DNA of 64,000 nucleotides, from contig NZ_AUWQ01000074.1 of NCBI RefSeq assembly GCF_000455205.1, positions 52,669 to 116,668 on the forward strand, given 5' to 3'. Position numbers and translations under genes: made by a program. This document shows, in pieces, positions 1-10,600 of the stretch. The notes under the pieces were generated by a model that worked only from the letters and a program-made list of their open reading frames with translations, was not told where the DNA came from and did no database searches. Origin of the DNA: Mycobacterium sp. UM_CSW. GTDB lineage: Bacteria; Actinomycetota; Actinomycetes; Mycobacteriales; Mycobacteriaceae. Position 1 is the first letter of the stretch. Each line of letters opens with the position of its first letter.

Positions 1-185
1 ATCTCGGGCAGCCTGCCGTCGGCATTGCCCGGTGCGCCGATCCCCAGCAGGCCGGCCGCGCCGAGCGCGGCGAAACTGCGGCGCGCGTGATGCTCGCCGG
101 CGTCCAACGCCCCGGCGTGGGCGCGGATGTCTTCCAGCAGTTCGACCTCCAGCCGGCGGACCGTAGGCCCCAACGTCGCCGTCAT
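1..185 (-). CDS. Acyl-CoA dehydrogenase-like protein, N-terminal fragment
   Basis: The reading frame starts at an ATG (complement of 185-183) and runs off the left edge, so only about 61 N-terminal residues are visible. The stretch RRSFAALGAAGLLGIGAP resembles the N-terminal helical region of acyl-CoA dehydrogenases, where an 'ALGAAGLLGIGAPG'-type segment is common. No FAD-binding or catalytic residue lies inside the window, so the family call rests on this short similarity alone. The start is 42 bp downstream of the OsmC-family stop on the same strand, which suggests co-transcription. It could also be another flavin-dependent monooxygenase of the same fold. Confidence 0.5.
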   Translation of the reverse strand, partial: MTATLGPTVRRLEVELLEDIRAHAGALDAGEHHARRSFAALGAAGLLGIGAPGNADGRLPE

Positions 186-227
186 TTCGTCAATACCTTT
201 GCCACAGTGAAACTTCCCGTCGGATGC

Positions 228-752
228 CTATTCGGTGACCAGTGTCGAGTCCACGGTCACCGGGTTGCGGAACGTGCTGACCACCGGCGACCAGGCGATC
301 GCGTTGTCGTGGATCTGTTTGAGGACCGCGTCGTCGGCATCGCCGGCGAGGGTGACTTTGCAGCGAACCGCGCTGAAGCCGAGGCGTTTGCCCTCCGGGG
401 TGTCGCCGACCCCCCACACCGCGGAGATGTCGATGTCGCCCTCCATCTCGACCTGGATCTTGGTCAAGGTCACCCCGCGGTGGGTGGCGTTGGCGAGCAG
501 GCCGACCGACACGCACGACCCCAGGGCCGCCAGGGCCGTTTCTGACGGGTTGGGCGCCGAGTCGTCGCCCAGCAGCGCCGGCGGTTCGCCCACCAGCATC
601 GGCGCGAGACCGCGCACGTAGGTCATGTTGCGGAACCCCGCTTCACAGACCGTCTTCGCCTTCAGAGTCTTCTTGCCGGTGTCGGGGTTGGCCTTGGCAT
701 TACACGACAGCCGGTCGAGCCCTTCGGCATCGATGACGAGCGCGTCGGTCAT
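228..752 (-). CDS. OsmC/YhfA-family protein
   Basis: A 174-residue protein of the OsmC/Ohr fold, a family that includes cytosolic thiol peroxidases. The hallmark 'PNPSETALAALGSC' segment ends at Cys80, the position of the peroxidatic cysteine. The second, resolving cysteine of true Ohr/OsmC enzymes (a CPxS-type motif) is not found; the corresponding C-terminal segment reads AWSPVVSTF. This points to the one-cysteine YhfA-like subgroup, for which peroxidase activity is not assured. A GGAGG ribosome-binding site lies just before the ATG at 752. The gene precedes the acyl-CoA-dehydrogenase-like fragment on the same strand and is probably co-transcribed with it. Confidence 0.85.
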   Translation of the reverse strand: MTDALVIDAEGLDRLSCNAKANPDTGKKTLKAKTVCEAGFRNMTYVRGLAPMLVGEPPALLGDDSAPNPSETALAALGSCVSVGLLANATHRGVTLTKIQVEMEGDIDISAVWGVGDTPEGKRLGFSAVRCKVTLAGDADDAVLKQIHDNAIAWSPVVSTFRNPVTVDSTLVTE

Positions 753-1078
753 GAACGTCCTCCGTTTCCCGCGAATGATTGCGTCTCCACGGATTTAGTG
801 CGCTCCCGGAGCGATGCGTGACGGCGGGCGCGCTCGCCCCGCACCGGCGAGACGGCACGTCACTTGCCCGAAACAGCGCGGCCGCCGACGATCGCGCGCA
901 CCGGCGCGGTGTTGCCCGGATGAACCGACTCTGCCCGATGTCGTGGGCTTCCTCGGCCGGACATCGCCGCTCTGAGGTAGCTAGTTGGTGGGGGCGCCAG
1001 CATGCGTCGGGCAGGTCGGGCCCGCCGGTTGGGTTCGGCGCGCGAATAAAATCCCGCGGATCTTTTCCGTCGGAAGGT
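753..1078. other. Intergenic region upstream of the OsmC-family gene
   Basis: About 326 bp without a convincing gene. It carries the ribosome-binding site and presumably the promoter of the OsmC-family gene on the minus strand. Next to the DUF3097 stop there is a short inverted repeat TTCCG-T-CGGAA (1065-1075) and nearby an ATCC-CGC-GGAT element with adjacent A/T residues. These could form a weak terminator for DUF3097, but the stems are only 4-5 bp. No RNA gene was recognised. Confidence 0.4.
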
Positions 1079-1912
1079 TCAGGGCCCGGGCGGTTGCGTG
1101 ACGAAGTCGATGAGCTCCTCGACGCGGCCAATGAGCGCCGGTTCCAGGTCGTTCCAGTCGCGCACGGTCGAGCGGATGCGCCGCCACGCCCGGGCGATGT
1201 CGGCCTGGTTGGTATGCGGCAGGCCGAGCGCCGCGCAGCCGTGCTTCCACGCGACGTTCCGCGGAACCTCGGGCCAGGCCGCCAGGCCGAGCCGCTGCGG
1301 CTTCACGGCCTGCCAGATGTCGACGTAGGGGTGGCCGACGACCAGGGTGTCGCGGCCGCCCGGTCCCCGGCGTACCGCCTCGGCGATCCGGGTCTCCTTC
1401 GAACCCGCGACGAGGTGATCGACGAGCACGCCGAGCCGGCGTCCGGGGCCGGGCGCGAACTCGGCCACGATGCCCGCCAGATCGTCTATGCCACCGAGAT
1501 GCTCGACGACGACGCCCTCGATGCGCAGGTCGTCGCCCCACACCTGCGCGATCAGTTCGGCGTCATGGCGGCCCTCGACGTAGATCCGGCCGGCCCGGGC
1601 GACCCGGGCACGCGCGCCGGGCACCGCGACGGAGCCGGACGCCGTCCTACCCGCTGCAGCGGGCGCCGCGCGGCGCGGCACGGTGAGGATCACCGGGCGT
1701 CCCTCGAGCAAAAAGCCTGGGCCGAGCGGAAAGCCGCGGGTGTGACCGTGCCGGTCCTCCAGGTAGACGCGGCCGTATTCGACCCGCACCACCGCCCCTA
1801 CGTAGCCGGTTTCGACGTCCTCGACCACCAGGCCGAGCTCGGCCGGGTGCTCCGTGGAGCGGGGTTTGCGCCGACCCGAGGCGAGGACATCCGTTCCGTA
1901 GCGATCGACCAC
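1079..1912 (-). CDS. DUF3097 family protein
   Basis: A 277-residue protein that I recognise as the actinobacterial DUF3097 family (M. tuberculosis Rv0883c type). The N-terminus reads MVDRYGTDVL, and the middle contains VEGRHDAELIAQVWGDDLR followed by VVVEHLGGIDDL. That central part resembles a TOPRIM-like arrangement with conserved Glu and Asp residues. No biochemical function is established for the family. It uses a GTG start and lies 35 bp downstream of the debranching-enzyme gene on the same strand, so it may be read from the rhomboid/debranching transcript. Confidence 0.8.
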   Translation of the reverse strand: MVDRYGTDVLASGRRKPRSTEHPAELGLVVEDVETGYVGAVVRVEYGRVYLEDRHGHTRGFPLGPGFLLEGRPVILTVPRRAAPAAAGRTASGSVAVPGARARVARAGRIYVEGRHDAELIAQVWGDDLRIEGVVVEHLGGIDDLAGIVAEFAPGPGRRLGVLVDHLVAGSKETRIAEAVRRGPGGRDTLVVGHPYVDIWQAVKPQRLGLAAWPEVPRNVAWKHGCAALGLPHTNQADIARAWRRIRSTVRDWNDLEPALIGRVEELIDFVTQPPGP

Positions 1913-1947
1913 CCGGCAATACTAGGAAGCGTTGCGGCCAACCGGGG

Positions 1948-4044
<2,097 letters not shown>

Positions 4045-4048
<4 letters not shown>

Positions 4049-4740
4049 CCACTCCCCTGGGGTTGCCGAACCCCGAGTCGATCGGCACCGATCAGCACTC
4101 GTGTTACCAGGAAACCGAAGACGAATCCGCCGACGTGGGCGAAGAAAGCGACGCCGCTGCCGCCGGCCTTGGGTTGGACGAGCGAGGAGTTGCCCTCGAA
4201 AAACTGGTAGAGAAACCAGCCACCCAGGAACACCCAGGCGGGGATGCCGACCGGGATCCACCCGATGAAGGTGCTGATACGCGAGCTCGGGTAGAGGACC
4301 AGATAAGCGCCCAGCACGGCCGCGATCGCGCCGCTGGCACCGAGTGTCGGTACTCGCGCATCGGAGGCCGAGCCGAAGAACAGGGTCATGGCCGTCTGCG
4401 TCATGGTGGCGACGAACCCCCCGGCGAAGTACAGGAGTAGGTAGCCGAGCCGTCCGAAAGCATCCTCGACGTTCTTGCCGAAGATCAGCAGGAACAGCAT
4501 GTTGCCGAGGATGTGATCCCAGCCGGCATGCAGGAACATCGCCGTGATCCAGCCGTACCCCCAGGGGACGCCGACGTGGCAGGCACCGTCGACGTTGCAT
4601 GGATAAAACGACGCCCGGTCAATCGCGGCATCCCCGTTCGGCAATTCGTAGAACAGAAACACCGCGAAGTTGATCGCGATCAGCGTGGAGTTCACGATGG
4701 GAAACCTGCGGGCCGGGATACCGTCGGAATAGGGGATCAT
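4045..4740 (-). CDS. Rhomboid family intramembrane serine protease
   Basis: A roughly 231-residue polytopic membrane protein with the rhomboid signatures: the oxyanion region HAGWDHILGN (71-80), the catalytic serine in LGASG (Ser136), and the partner histidine in FFAHVGG (His202). Rhomboids cut transmembrane segments within the bilayer. I chose the ATG at 4740, giving MIPYSDG, because a GGGAG sequence sits at the right distance. An upstream in-frame start at 4761 is the alternative. The stop codon overlaps the ATG of the debranching enzyme, so the two are translationally coupled although no functional link is obvious. The substrate is unknown. Confidence 0.9.
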
Positions 4741-4813
4741 CCGGGCGACTCCCTTTGGCATTCGGCGCGGGTGCTGGCGTGACCATCGTCGCGCTCGGCC
4801 GCGCGATAGTCAT

Positions 4814-4827
4814 TGTTATTAATAACA
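4814..4827. promoter_or_regulatory. AT-rich perfect palindrome upstream of rhomboid/glgX
   Basis: TGTTATTAATAACA is a perfect 14-bp palindrome in the divergent region between the rhomboid operon (minus) and the DUF3349 gene (plus). Such an A/T-only core stands out in this GC-rich DNA. It is a plausible operator for a helix-turn-helix regulator, about 75 bp upstream of the rhomboid start. No regulator gene is adjacent, so the binding protein cannot be named. Confidence 0.45.
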
Positions 4828-5012
4828 GCATCCGCGCCTCGCGCCTGTGCTGGTCCATAACGGCCAAAGCGTTAAGGATTCGGCCGTAAGCATGAGAAAT
4901 CCATAAATTGTCGTAAGTAACTGCGTGGCCTTACCGGGCTGATTGCGTTGCCGCTGCTAGGTTGCTAAGTGCCGCTAATGCACAGCGTGTGGCGGTGAGC
5001 GAGGTGGACGTT

Positions 5013-5300
5013 ATGGACCTGTCCCATTGGGTGTCGAGCATTGTCGCTTTTTTGCGCGCCGGGTACCCCACCGGCATGCCGGCGACCGGTTACGCGTCGC
5101 TGGCGGCTTTGTCGCACCGGCGCGTCTCGAACGACGAGATCAACACCATCACAAGAGAACTCATCATGCGTAGATGTGCGCCGATCAGCAGCGCCGACGT
5201 CGGGGTGGCGATCACGCACGTCACCAACGCGATGCCCTCCGACGACGACATCGCGCGCGTGCAGCGTCGGCTGCACGCGATCGGGTGCGCCAGCGCATAG
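5013..5300 (+). CDS. DUF3349 family protein
   Basis: A roughly 95-residue protein of the mycobacterial DUF3349 family. It matches the typical architecture: a helical start (MDLSHWVSSIVAFLRAGYP), a 'PATGYASLAALSHRRVS' turn, and the family-typical 'ISSADVGVAITHVTNAMPSDDDI' region (residues roughly 56-78) before a C-terminal helix. Family members are small soluble helical proteins without known activity. The ATG at 5013 is preferred because GAGG lies about 10 nt upstream; an in-frame TTG at 4962 would add 17 residues of poor quality. It ends 4 bp before the ABC ATPase gene on the opposite strand (convergent). Confidence 0.75.
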   Translation: MDLSHWVSSIVAFLRAGYPTGMPATGYASLAALSHRRVSNDEINTITRELIMRRCAPISSADVGVAITHVTNAMPSDDDIARVQRRLHAIGCASA

Positions 5301-5304
5301 CCGC

Positions 5305-6384
5305 TCAACAAATCCTTCGGCCATCGGTGCCGAAGAAGTGCAAGTGCCCGGGTTCGGGGTGTAGGCGCACGCGGCTGCCCTTTTCCGGTGGATGACGCCC
5401 GTCGGCGCGCGCGACGACAGGCTGGCTGATCACCTTGCCGGAACCCGTGATTCGGCCGTAGAGATAGGCGTCGGCCCCGAGCTCCTCGACCACGTCCACT
5501 TCCATCTCGACGCCGAGGCCGCCCAGTTCGAAGTGTTCGGGGCGGACCCCGACAACGATCTGGCCGACCTCGTCTGCGGCGCCGTCGATTTCGCGCGGCA
5601 CCCGGATCGGCCAGTCCCCCAGCGACACCGAGGAGTCGACGACGGGGAGGGTGAACAGGTTCATCGCCGGGGACCCGATGAACCCCGCGACGAAGACGTT
5701 CTCGGGGTTGCGGTAGAGCTCGCGCGGTGTCGCAAACTGTTGCAGCACCCCATCGCACAGGACGGCGACCCGATCCCCCATGGTCATGGCCTCCACCTGG
5801 TCGTGGGTGACGTACACGGTGGTGGTGCCGAGCCGCCGCTGCAGCGCGGCGATCTGGTTGCGGGTCTGCACGCGCAGTTTGGCGTCGAGGTTGCTCAACG
5901 GCTCGTCCATCAGGAAGACCTGCGGGCGCCGCACGATCGCACGGCCCATCGCGACCCGCTGGCGCTGCCCGCCGGACAGGTCTTTGGGCTTGCGACCCAG
6001 ATACGGCTGCAGGTCAAGCAGTTTCGCCGCGGCCAGCACCCGCTCGCTGATCTCGGCTTTCGGGGTTTTGGCGATCTTGAGCGCGAAGCCCATGTTCTGC
6101 GCCACCGTCATGTGCGGGTAGAGCGCGTAATTCTGAAAGACCATCGCCACGTCGCGGTCCTTGGGGTCGACGTTGGTGACGTCGCGGTCCCCGATCCGGA
6201 TGCGCCCGGCGTCCAGCGTTTCCAGTCCGGCAACCATCCGCAGCGAGGTCGTCTTGCCGCAGCCGGACGGTCCGACCAGGACGACGAATTCGCCGTCGCC
6301 GACGTCGAGATCGAGGCCGTCCAGGGCGGGTCGATCCGTGCCCGGATAGCGCCGCGTCGCCTGCTCGAAACTGACCGATGCCAT
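5305..6384 (-). CDS. Sugar ABC transporter ATP-binding protein (Rv2038c-like)
   Basis: A 359-residue ATPase of the MalK/UgpC/MsmK type, energising sugar import at the inner face of the membrane. Walker A is GPSGCGKTT (38-46), followed by the Q-loop FQNYALYPHM, the signature LSGGQRQR (136-143), Walker B VFLMDEP (156-162) and the H-loop VTHDQ. The C-terminal third (from about residue 240) is the OB-like regulatory domain of MalK proteins (VVGVRPEHF). It is the last gene of a four-gene cassette, 2 bp after the permease stop. By order and type it matches Rv2038c of M. tuberculosis. Confidence 0.93.
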   Translation of the reverse strand: MASVSFEQATRRYPGTDRPALDGLDLDVGDGEFVVLVGPSGCGKTTSLRMVAGLETLDAGRIRIGDRDVTNVDPKDRDVAMVFQNYALYPHMTVAQNMGFALKIAKTPKAEISERVLAAAKLLDLQPYLGRKPKDLSGGQRQRVAMGRAIVRRPQVFLMDEPLSNLDAKLRVQTRNQIAALQRRLGTTTVYVTHDQVEAMTMGDRVAVLCDGVLQQFATPRELYRNPENVFVAGFIGSPAMNLFTLPVVDSSVSLGDWPIRVPREIDGAADEVGQIVVGVRPEHFELGGLGVEMEVDVVEELGADAYLYGRITGSGKVISQPVVARADGRHPPEKGSRVRLHPEPGHLHFFGTDGRRIC

Positions 6385-6386
6385 GG

Positions 6387-7229
6387 CTATCCGTTCATTC
6401 CGGTGACGGCGATGCCCCGGACGAAGGAGCGCTGGGCGAAGGCGTAGATGACGACCAGCGGCACCATGATCAGCATGGAGGTGGCCATGATCACCGGCCA
6501 GCGGGCGACGTATTCGCCGCGCAACCTGACCAGGCCGAGCGTCAGCGTCGCCAGGCTGTTGCGCTGAATCATCAGCAGCGGCCACAGGAAGTCGTTCCAC
6601 ACGTTGACCCAGGTGAGCACCGCGAGCACCAGCACCGCCGGCCTCGCGTGCGGCAGCAGGATGCGCCAGTAGATCTGCCATGGCGAACAACCGTCCAGGA
6701 TCGCCGCCTCCTCGAGATCGGTTGGCAGCGTGCGGAAGAACTGCCGCATGAGATAGGTGCCGAAGGCGCTGCCGAACAAGCCCGGCACGATCATCGCCCA
6801 CGGCGTGTCCACCCAACCCAGTGTCCGCATCAGGATGAACTGCGGGATCACCGTGACGGTCAGCGGAACCATCAGCGTGCCCAGGTACAGGACGAACAAC
6901 GCCTCCCGGCCGCGAAACTGCAGTCGCGCGAACGCGTATCCGGCCAGCGAGCAGAAGAAGACCTGCCCGGCCGTGACGCATCCGGCGTACAGCACGGTGT
7001 TGAAAAACATGCGCCAGAACGGCATCAGCGAGAACACCTCGGTGTAGTTGGACCACCGCGGATGGGCCGGCAACAGCCTGGGCTCGGTCACCTCGCCTTC
7101 CCTTTTCAGTGAGCCGGACACGGCCCACGCGATCGGGAACAGCCAGCACCAGGCGATCGCGGTCAGCGCCGTGTACACGAGGACGGCGCGAAACACGTTG
7201 CGCTTGAACACCCGCTCAGCCAAGACCAC
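6387..7229 (-). CDS. Sugar ABC transporter permease (Rv2039c-like)
   Basis: A 280-residue integral membrane permease of the MalG type with about six transmembrane helices. The cytoplasmic EAA loop, which docks onto the ATPase, is visible as LEEAAILDGCSPWQIYWRI. The first 14 bp overlap the end of the upstream permease gene, and the ATPase follows after 2 bp, so the transporter subunits are made from one message. Family knowledge indicates a carbohydrate or polyol substrate; the sequence does not identify which one. Confidence 0.92.
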   Translation of the reverse strand: MVLAERVFKRNVFRAVLVYTALTAIAWCWLFPIAWAVSGSLKREGEVTEPRLLPAHPRWSNYTEVFSLMPFWRMFFNTVLYAGCVTAGQVFFCSLAGYAFARLQFRGREALFVLYLGTLMVPLTVTVIPQFILMRTLGWVDTPWAMIVPGLFGSAFGTYLMRQFFRTLPTDLEEAAILDGCSPWQIYWRILLPHARPAVLVLAVLTWVNVWNDFLWPLLMIQRNSLATLTLGLVRLRGEYVARWPVIMATSMLIMVPLVVIYAFAQRSFVRGIAVTGMNG

Positions 7230-8127
7230 CGGAAGCCTCCAAAGAACGCTGCCGCGCCAGGCGCAACTGCACCACGGTCAGCACCAGCAGGATCGCGAAC
7301 ATGACCCAGGCCAGCGCCGACGCGTAGCCGAATTCCAGGAACGAGAACGCGTGCTGGAACAGCATGATGCCCAGCACATAGGTGGCGCTTTCGGGCCCAC
7401 CGTTCGCGCCGTTGAGGACGTAGACCATGTCAAACGCCTGGAACGCGTGGATGACCGAGATGACCACCACGAAAGAGATCGCCCCGCGGATCAGCGGCAC
7501 CGTGATGAACACGAATTGCCGTGTCTCGCCCGCGCCGTCGATCCTGGCCGCCTCGTAGACGCTTTCGGGAACCCCCTGCATCGCCGCGAGCAGGATGACG
7601 GTGGCGAACGGCACGCTGCGCCAGACGCTGACGATGCATAACGAAGCCATGGCCCACTTGGGGTCGACCAGCCATGGGATCGGCCCGATCCCGACCCAGC
7701 CGAGCATGATGTTGAGCAACCCGTTGTCGGTGTTGAAGACGAACTGCCACACGACCGCCATCACCACCGACGAGATGGCCAGCGGCAGGAAGACGATCGT
7801 GCGGAAAACACCGATGCCCTTGACCTTTCGGTTCAGCACGCCGGCCACGACGAGGCTGACCAGGACGGTCGGCACGACGGTGCCGAGGGTGAAGATCACG
7901 GTGTTGCGGATGGCGATCAGAAACAGCGGGTCAGACGTGAACAGCTCTCGGAAGTTCTTGAAGCCCACGAATTTCGGCGGCCTGAAGACGTCCCACTGCT
8001 GAAAGCTCATGTAGAGCGAGAAGCCGAGCGGAAACAGCATGAACACCGCGACCGCGGCGAGGTTGGGCGCGACGAACAGGCGACCGGCGCGGGCGCGTCG
8101 CCGGGAGGGACCGGACGCCGATGTCAT
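7216..8127 (-). CDS. Sugar ABC transporter permease (Rv2040c-like)
   Basis: A 303-residue MalF/UgpA-type permease. After a basic N-terminus (PSRRRARAGR) there are six predicted membrane helices and an EAA loop YEAARIDGAGETRQFVFIT. It pairs with the MalG-type permease encoded directly downstream to form the channel. The ATG overlaps the stop of the binding-protein gene (ATGA at 8127-8124), a classical translational-coupling arrangement repeated several times in this window. Confidence 0.92.
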   Translation of the reverse strand: MTSASGPSRRRARAGRLFVAPNLAAVAVFMLFPLGFSLYMSFQQWDVFRPPKFVGFKNFRELFTSDPLFLIAIRNTVIFTLGTVVPTVLVSLVVAGVLNRKVKGIGVFRTIVFLPLAISSVVMAVVWQFVFNTDNGLLNIMLGWVGIGPIPWLVDPKWAMASLCIVSVWRSVPFATVILLAAMQGVPESVYEAARIDGAGETRQFVFITVPLIRGAISFVVVISVIHAFQAFDMVYVLNGANGGPESATYVLGIMLFQHAFSFLEFGYASALAWVMFAILLVLTVVQLRLARQRSLEASGGLG

Positions 8128-9446
8128 GAGGTGCGCAGCACGTCGTCGAGCGAGGGCGGCAGCGCGGTCAGCGACGTCGCCGGCCGGGATCCTCGCAGCA
8201 CGGGCCCGAAGTCGCGGTCCATCAGGGCAACGATCTTTTCCCACGCTGGGGTAACCGGCAACCCGTCGGAATACGCCGGCCCCTGGGTGAGCACGGCGAG
8301 ATTGTCGATTCTGTGGTGTGATTCGGCGAATCCGGTTGAGTTGAGCGCCGAGCGCAGCACCGGCACGAACAACGTGGATTCACCGGTCAACGCCTGGCCA
8401 ACCGGACCGGTCGCGAATTTCACGAACTCCCATGCCTGCTCCTTTCGCGGACTGCTCGCGGAGATGGCCAGCCCGGTGGAACCGATATTGGAGCGCGCCG
8501 ACTGCCCCTGCCGGCGCGGCCCCACTGGCAACGGGGTGACGTCGAAATCCAGGCCGTCGGCTCGAAGAAACGTCTGGTATCGCCAGTGGCCACCCAGCCC
8601 GATCGCCGCTTTGCCCGCCGCGAACAGGTCCGGGGTGGACATCGATTGCACCTCGGATGCGTCCGGCGCGACCCGGTGTTTGTTTGACAGGTCGGCGTAG
8701 AACTGCACCGCCTCGATGAAGGCGTCGTCGCCGAAGTTGAAGTGGGTCGGGTTCTTCAGCGGGGTGGCCCACGGCACGCCGTTGTTCATGGCGAACAGCC
8801 CGGCCGAGTAGTACGAGAACCACATGTTGACGAAGCCCCACTGCGTGGCGCGCCCGGAACCACCCCGCTTGGTGAGAGCGGTCGCGGTATTCAGAAATTC
8901 TTCGAAACTCCACGCCCGCTCCCAGGTTCCGGGTGGCGCCGGCAGCCCGGCCTCGGCGAAAAGCCGTTTGTTGTAGAAGAGGTAGTTTCCGGACCACTGT
9001 TCCGGGAGCGCGTACTGGCCACCCTCGAACGCGAAGGTGTCATATAGCGACGGGATGCTGTCCGACTTCAGTTCCGCCGCGAAACTTGGATCTCGAGTCA
9101 GCATGGTGTTGAGGTCGAGCAAAACGCCCCGGGCGGCCAGTTCGGCGTAGGTCAATTCCCACGCCATCATCACATCCGGACACTTGCCGCCCGCGCAAAA
9201 GGTTGATAGCTGCTGCATCACGCCCGGAGCGGATAACACCGCCCGAACCTTGATGTCGGGGTGGCGGCGCTGAAACTCCTCGACGATGCGCATCCTGCGA
9301 TCTCGCTCGTCCGGGTTCGCCGCGAAGAAGAAAGTCAGCGCGTCGTCGTCGGGGGCGCAGCCGGCCGCCCAGGGCGTCAGCGAGACCGCGGTGAGCGCAC
9401 CGGCTCCCCGCAGCAGGCTTCGCCGGCCGAACGGCTTATCGAGCAT
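8124..9446 (-). CDS. Sugar ABC transporter substrate-binding lipoprotein (Rv2041c-like)
   Basis: A 440-residue extracytoplasmic solute-binding protein of the family 1 (MalE/UgpB) fold. The N-terminus has a twin-arginine-like GRRSLLRGAG, a hydrophobic stretch and a lipobox ending at Cys30 (PWAAGC), so it should be exported and lipid-anchored. Mature-protein features include DVMMAWELTYAELAARG and a hinge-region AGKAAIGLGGHW segment. Its start overlaps the end of the sigma-factor gene by 11 bp. It captures the sugar substrate for the two permeases downstream. Confidence 0.9.
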   Translation of the reverse strand: MLDKPFGRRSLLRGAGALTAVSLTPWAAGCAPDDDALTFFFAANPDERDRRMRIVEEFQRRHPDIKVRAVLSAPGVMQQLSTFCAGGKCPDVMMAWELTYAELAARGVLLDLNTMLTRDPSFAAELKSDSIPSLYDTFAFEGGQYALPEQWSGNYLFYNKRLFAEAGLPAPPGTWERAWSFEEFLNTATALTKRGGSGRATQWGFVNMWFSYYSAGLFAMNNGVPWATPLKNPTHFNFGDDAFIEAVQFYADLSNKHRVAPDASEVQSMSTPDLFAAGKAAIGLGGHWRYQTFLRADGLDFDVTPLPVGPRRQGQSARSNIGSTGLAISASSPRKEQAWEFVKFATGPVGQALTGESTLFVPVLRSALNSTGFAESHHRIDNLAVLTQGPAYSDGLPVTPAWEKIVALMDRDFGPVLRGSRPATSLTALPPSLDDVLRTS

Positions 9447-10431
9447 GGTGCTCCCGATGTTGCCCGTTAGCGGCCCCCGGCGCGGGCCGTTTGGGATCGC
9501 CCTGGCGCCCGATCGGGCTGAGGTGTTGGCGCGGCGGCTCACTCGGCAGCGCGAGAACGGCCCGGCGCAGCCGGTCGGGGTCGCCGGTGATGTCGATGCT
9601 GTGGATGCGGTTGTCAGGGCCGACGCCGATCCGAAGCATGGCCAGCGCGCGACCGCGGGGTGCGAGGACGATGCCCGGGACGCCGTCGATGAGCAGCACC
9701 ACGCCCGTCCGCGCGCGGCGGGTGAAGCGGCGGGTTTCCTCGGCGACCTCCCTCGCCCCGCGCACTTCGGTGGGCACGTCAGCGGGGACCAGCGCCGCAT
9801 CGACCCGGCGCACCACGTCGGGCGCCAGCACCTCGAGCAGGGCGGCGATATCGCCGCCGCGCGACGCCGCCAGAAACGCCTCGACGACCGCTTGGTGCTC
9901 GACCGCACGGGCCGGTTCGATCGCCGGACGGGCGTGCAGGCGTGCCCGGGCCCGGCTTGCCAGCTTCTTCGCCGCGGCCGGCGAGCGGTCCAGGAGGCCG
10001 GCGACCTCCTCGAACGGCATGGCGAACACGTCGTGCAGCACGAACGCCACCCGCTCCGCGGGTGAGAGCCGGTCGAGCACGACGAGCATGGCGCTGCCGA
10101 CCGAGTCCGCGAGCAGCGCGTCCTCGTCCGCCGGGGCCGCCGCGGCCCCGTTAAGCCGGTCGAGCTCGGTGGGATCGCCGAACGGTCGCTCGGCGCGCCG
10201 CCCCCGCGCCCGGAGCTGGTCGATGGCCGCGTGGGCGGTGACCGTGGTGAACCAGCCGGTCAGGTTGCGGATGCCGTCAAAAGCCGTGCCGCTGGCCTTC
10301 AGCCACGCCGACTGGACGGCGTCGTCGGCGTCGGCCACGGAGCCGAGCAGCTGAAACGCGACCGACCTCAGGTGTCGTCGGTCCGCGTCGAACCGCTGGG
10401 CGAGATCCGCCAGATCCTTTGGTGCGCTCAT
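9436..10431 (-). CDS. ECF sigma factor with C-terminal SnoaL-like domain (SigJ/ECF41-like)
   Basis: A 331-residue sigma factor. Region 2 spans roughly residues 10-75 (DADDAVQSAWLKA, GWFTTVTAHAAIDQLRAR). Region 4 spans roughly 110-170 (ERVAFVLHDVFAMPFEEVAGLL). A SnoaL/NTF2-like extension follows (about 180-300) containing VLLIDGVPGIVL, which resembles the NGxPG-type loop of ECF41 factors, where the tail modulates activity in place of an anti-sigma factor. The gene overlaps the sugar-binding lipoprotein gene by 11 bp, so it may be co-transcribed with the ABC importer. I recall no sigma gene at this position in M. tuberculosis. A DoxX-like gene is divergent. Confidence 0.88.
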   Translation of the reverse strand: MSAPKDLADLAQRFDADRRHLRSVAFQLLGSVADADDAVQSAWLKASGTAFDGIRNLTGWFTTVTAHAAIDQLRARGRRAERPFGDPTELDRLNGAAAAPADEDALLADSVGSAMLVVLDRLSPAERVAFVLHDVFAMPFEEVAGLLDRSPAAAKKLASRARARLHARPAIEPARAVEHQAVVEAFLAASRGGDIAALLEVLAPDVVRRVDAALVPADVPTEVRGAREVAEETRRFTRRARTGVVLLIDGVPGIVLAPRGRALAMLRIGVGPDNRIHSIDITGDPDRLRRAVLALPSEPPRQHLSPIGRQGDPKRPAPGAANGQHREHHAR

Positions 10432-10600
10432 GGGTCACCTTTTCCGCGCGGGAGTCGTCAAGACGGTGAACGCATCCATCGAACTCTCTGTCGCAAAGGA
10501 GACCAGCACTATGACCCTACCGATTGTGCGCCGTGACGCGCGGTGCGGCCATCCGGCTCGCCGCCGCGGAAAAACCATGTAGGACAAGGGGTTGGAGCAG

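Noticed and set aside
10511-10582. A 23-codon plus-strand frame with a good AAAGGAG site between the sigma factor and DoxX-like gene
   Set aside because: The peptide (MTLPIVRRDARCGHPARRRG...) has no recognisable feature and could be a chance frame or a leader; conservation would be needed to call it.
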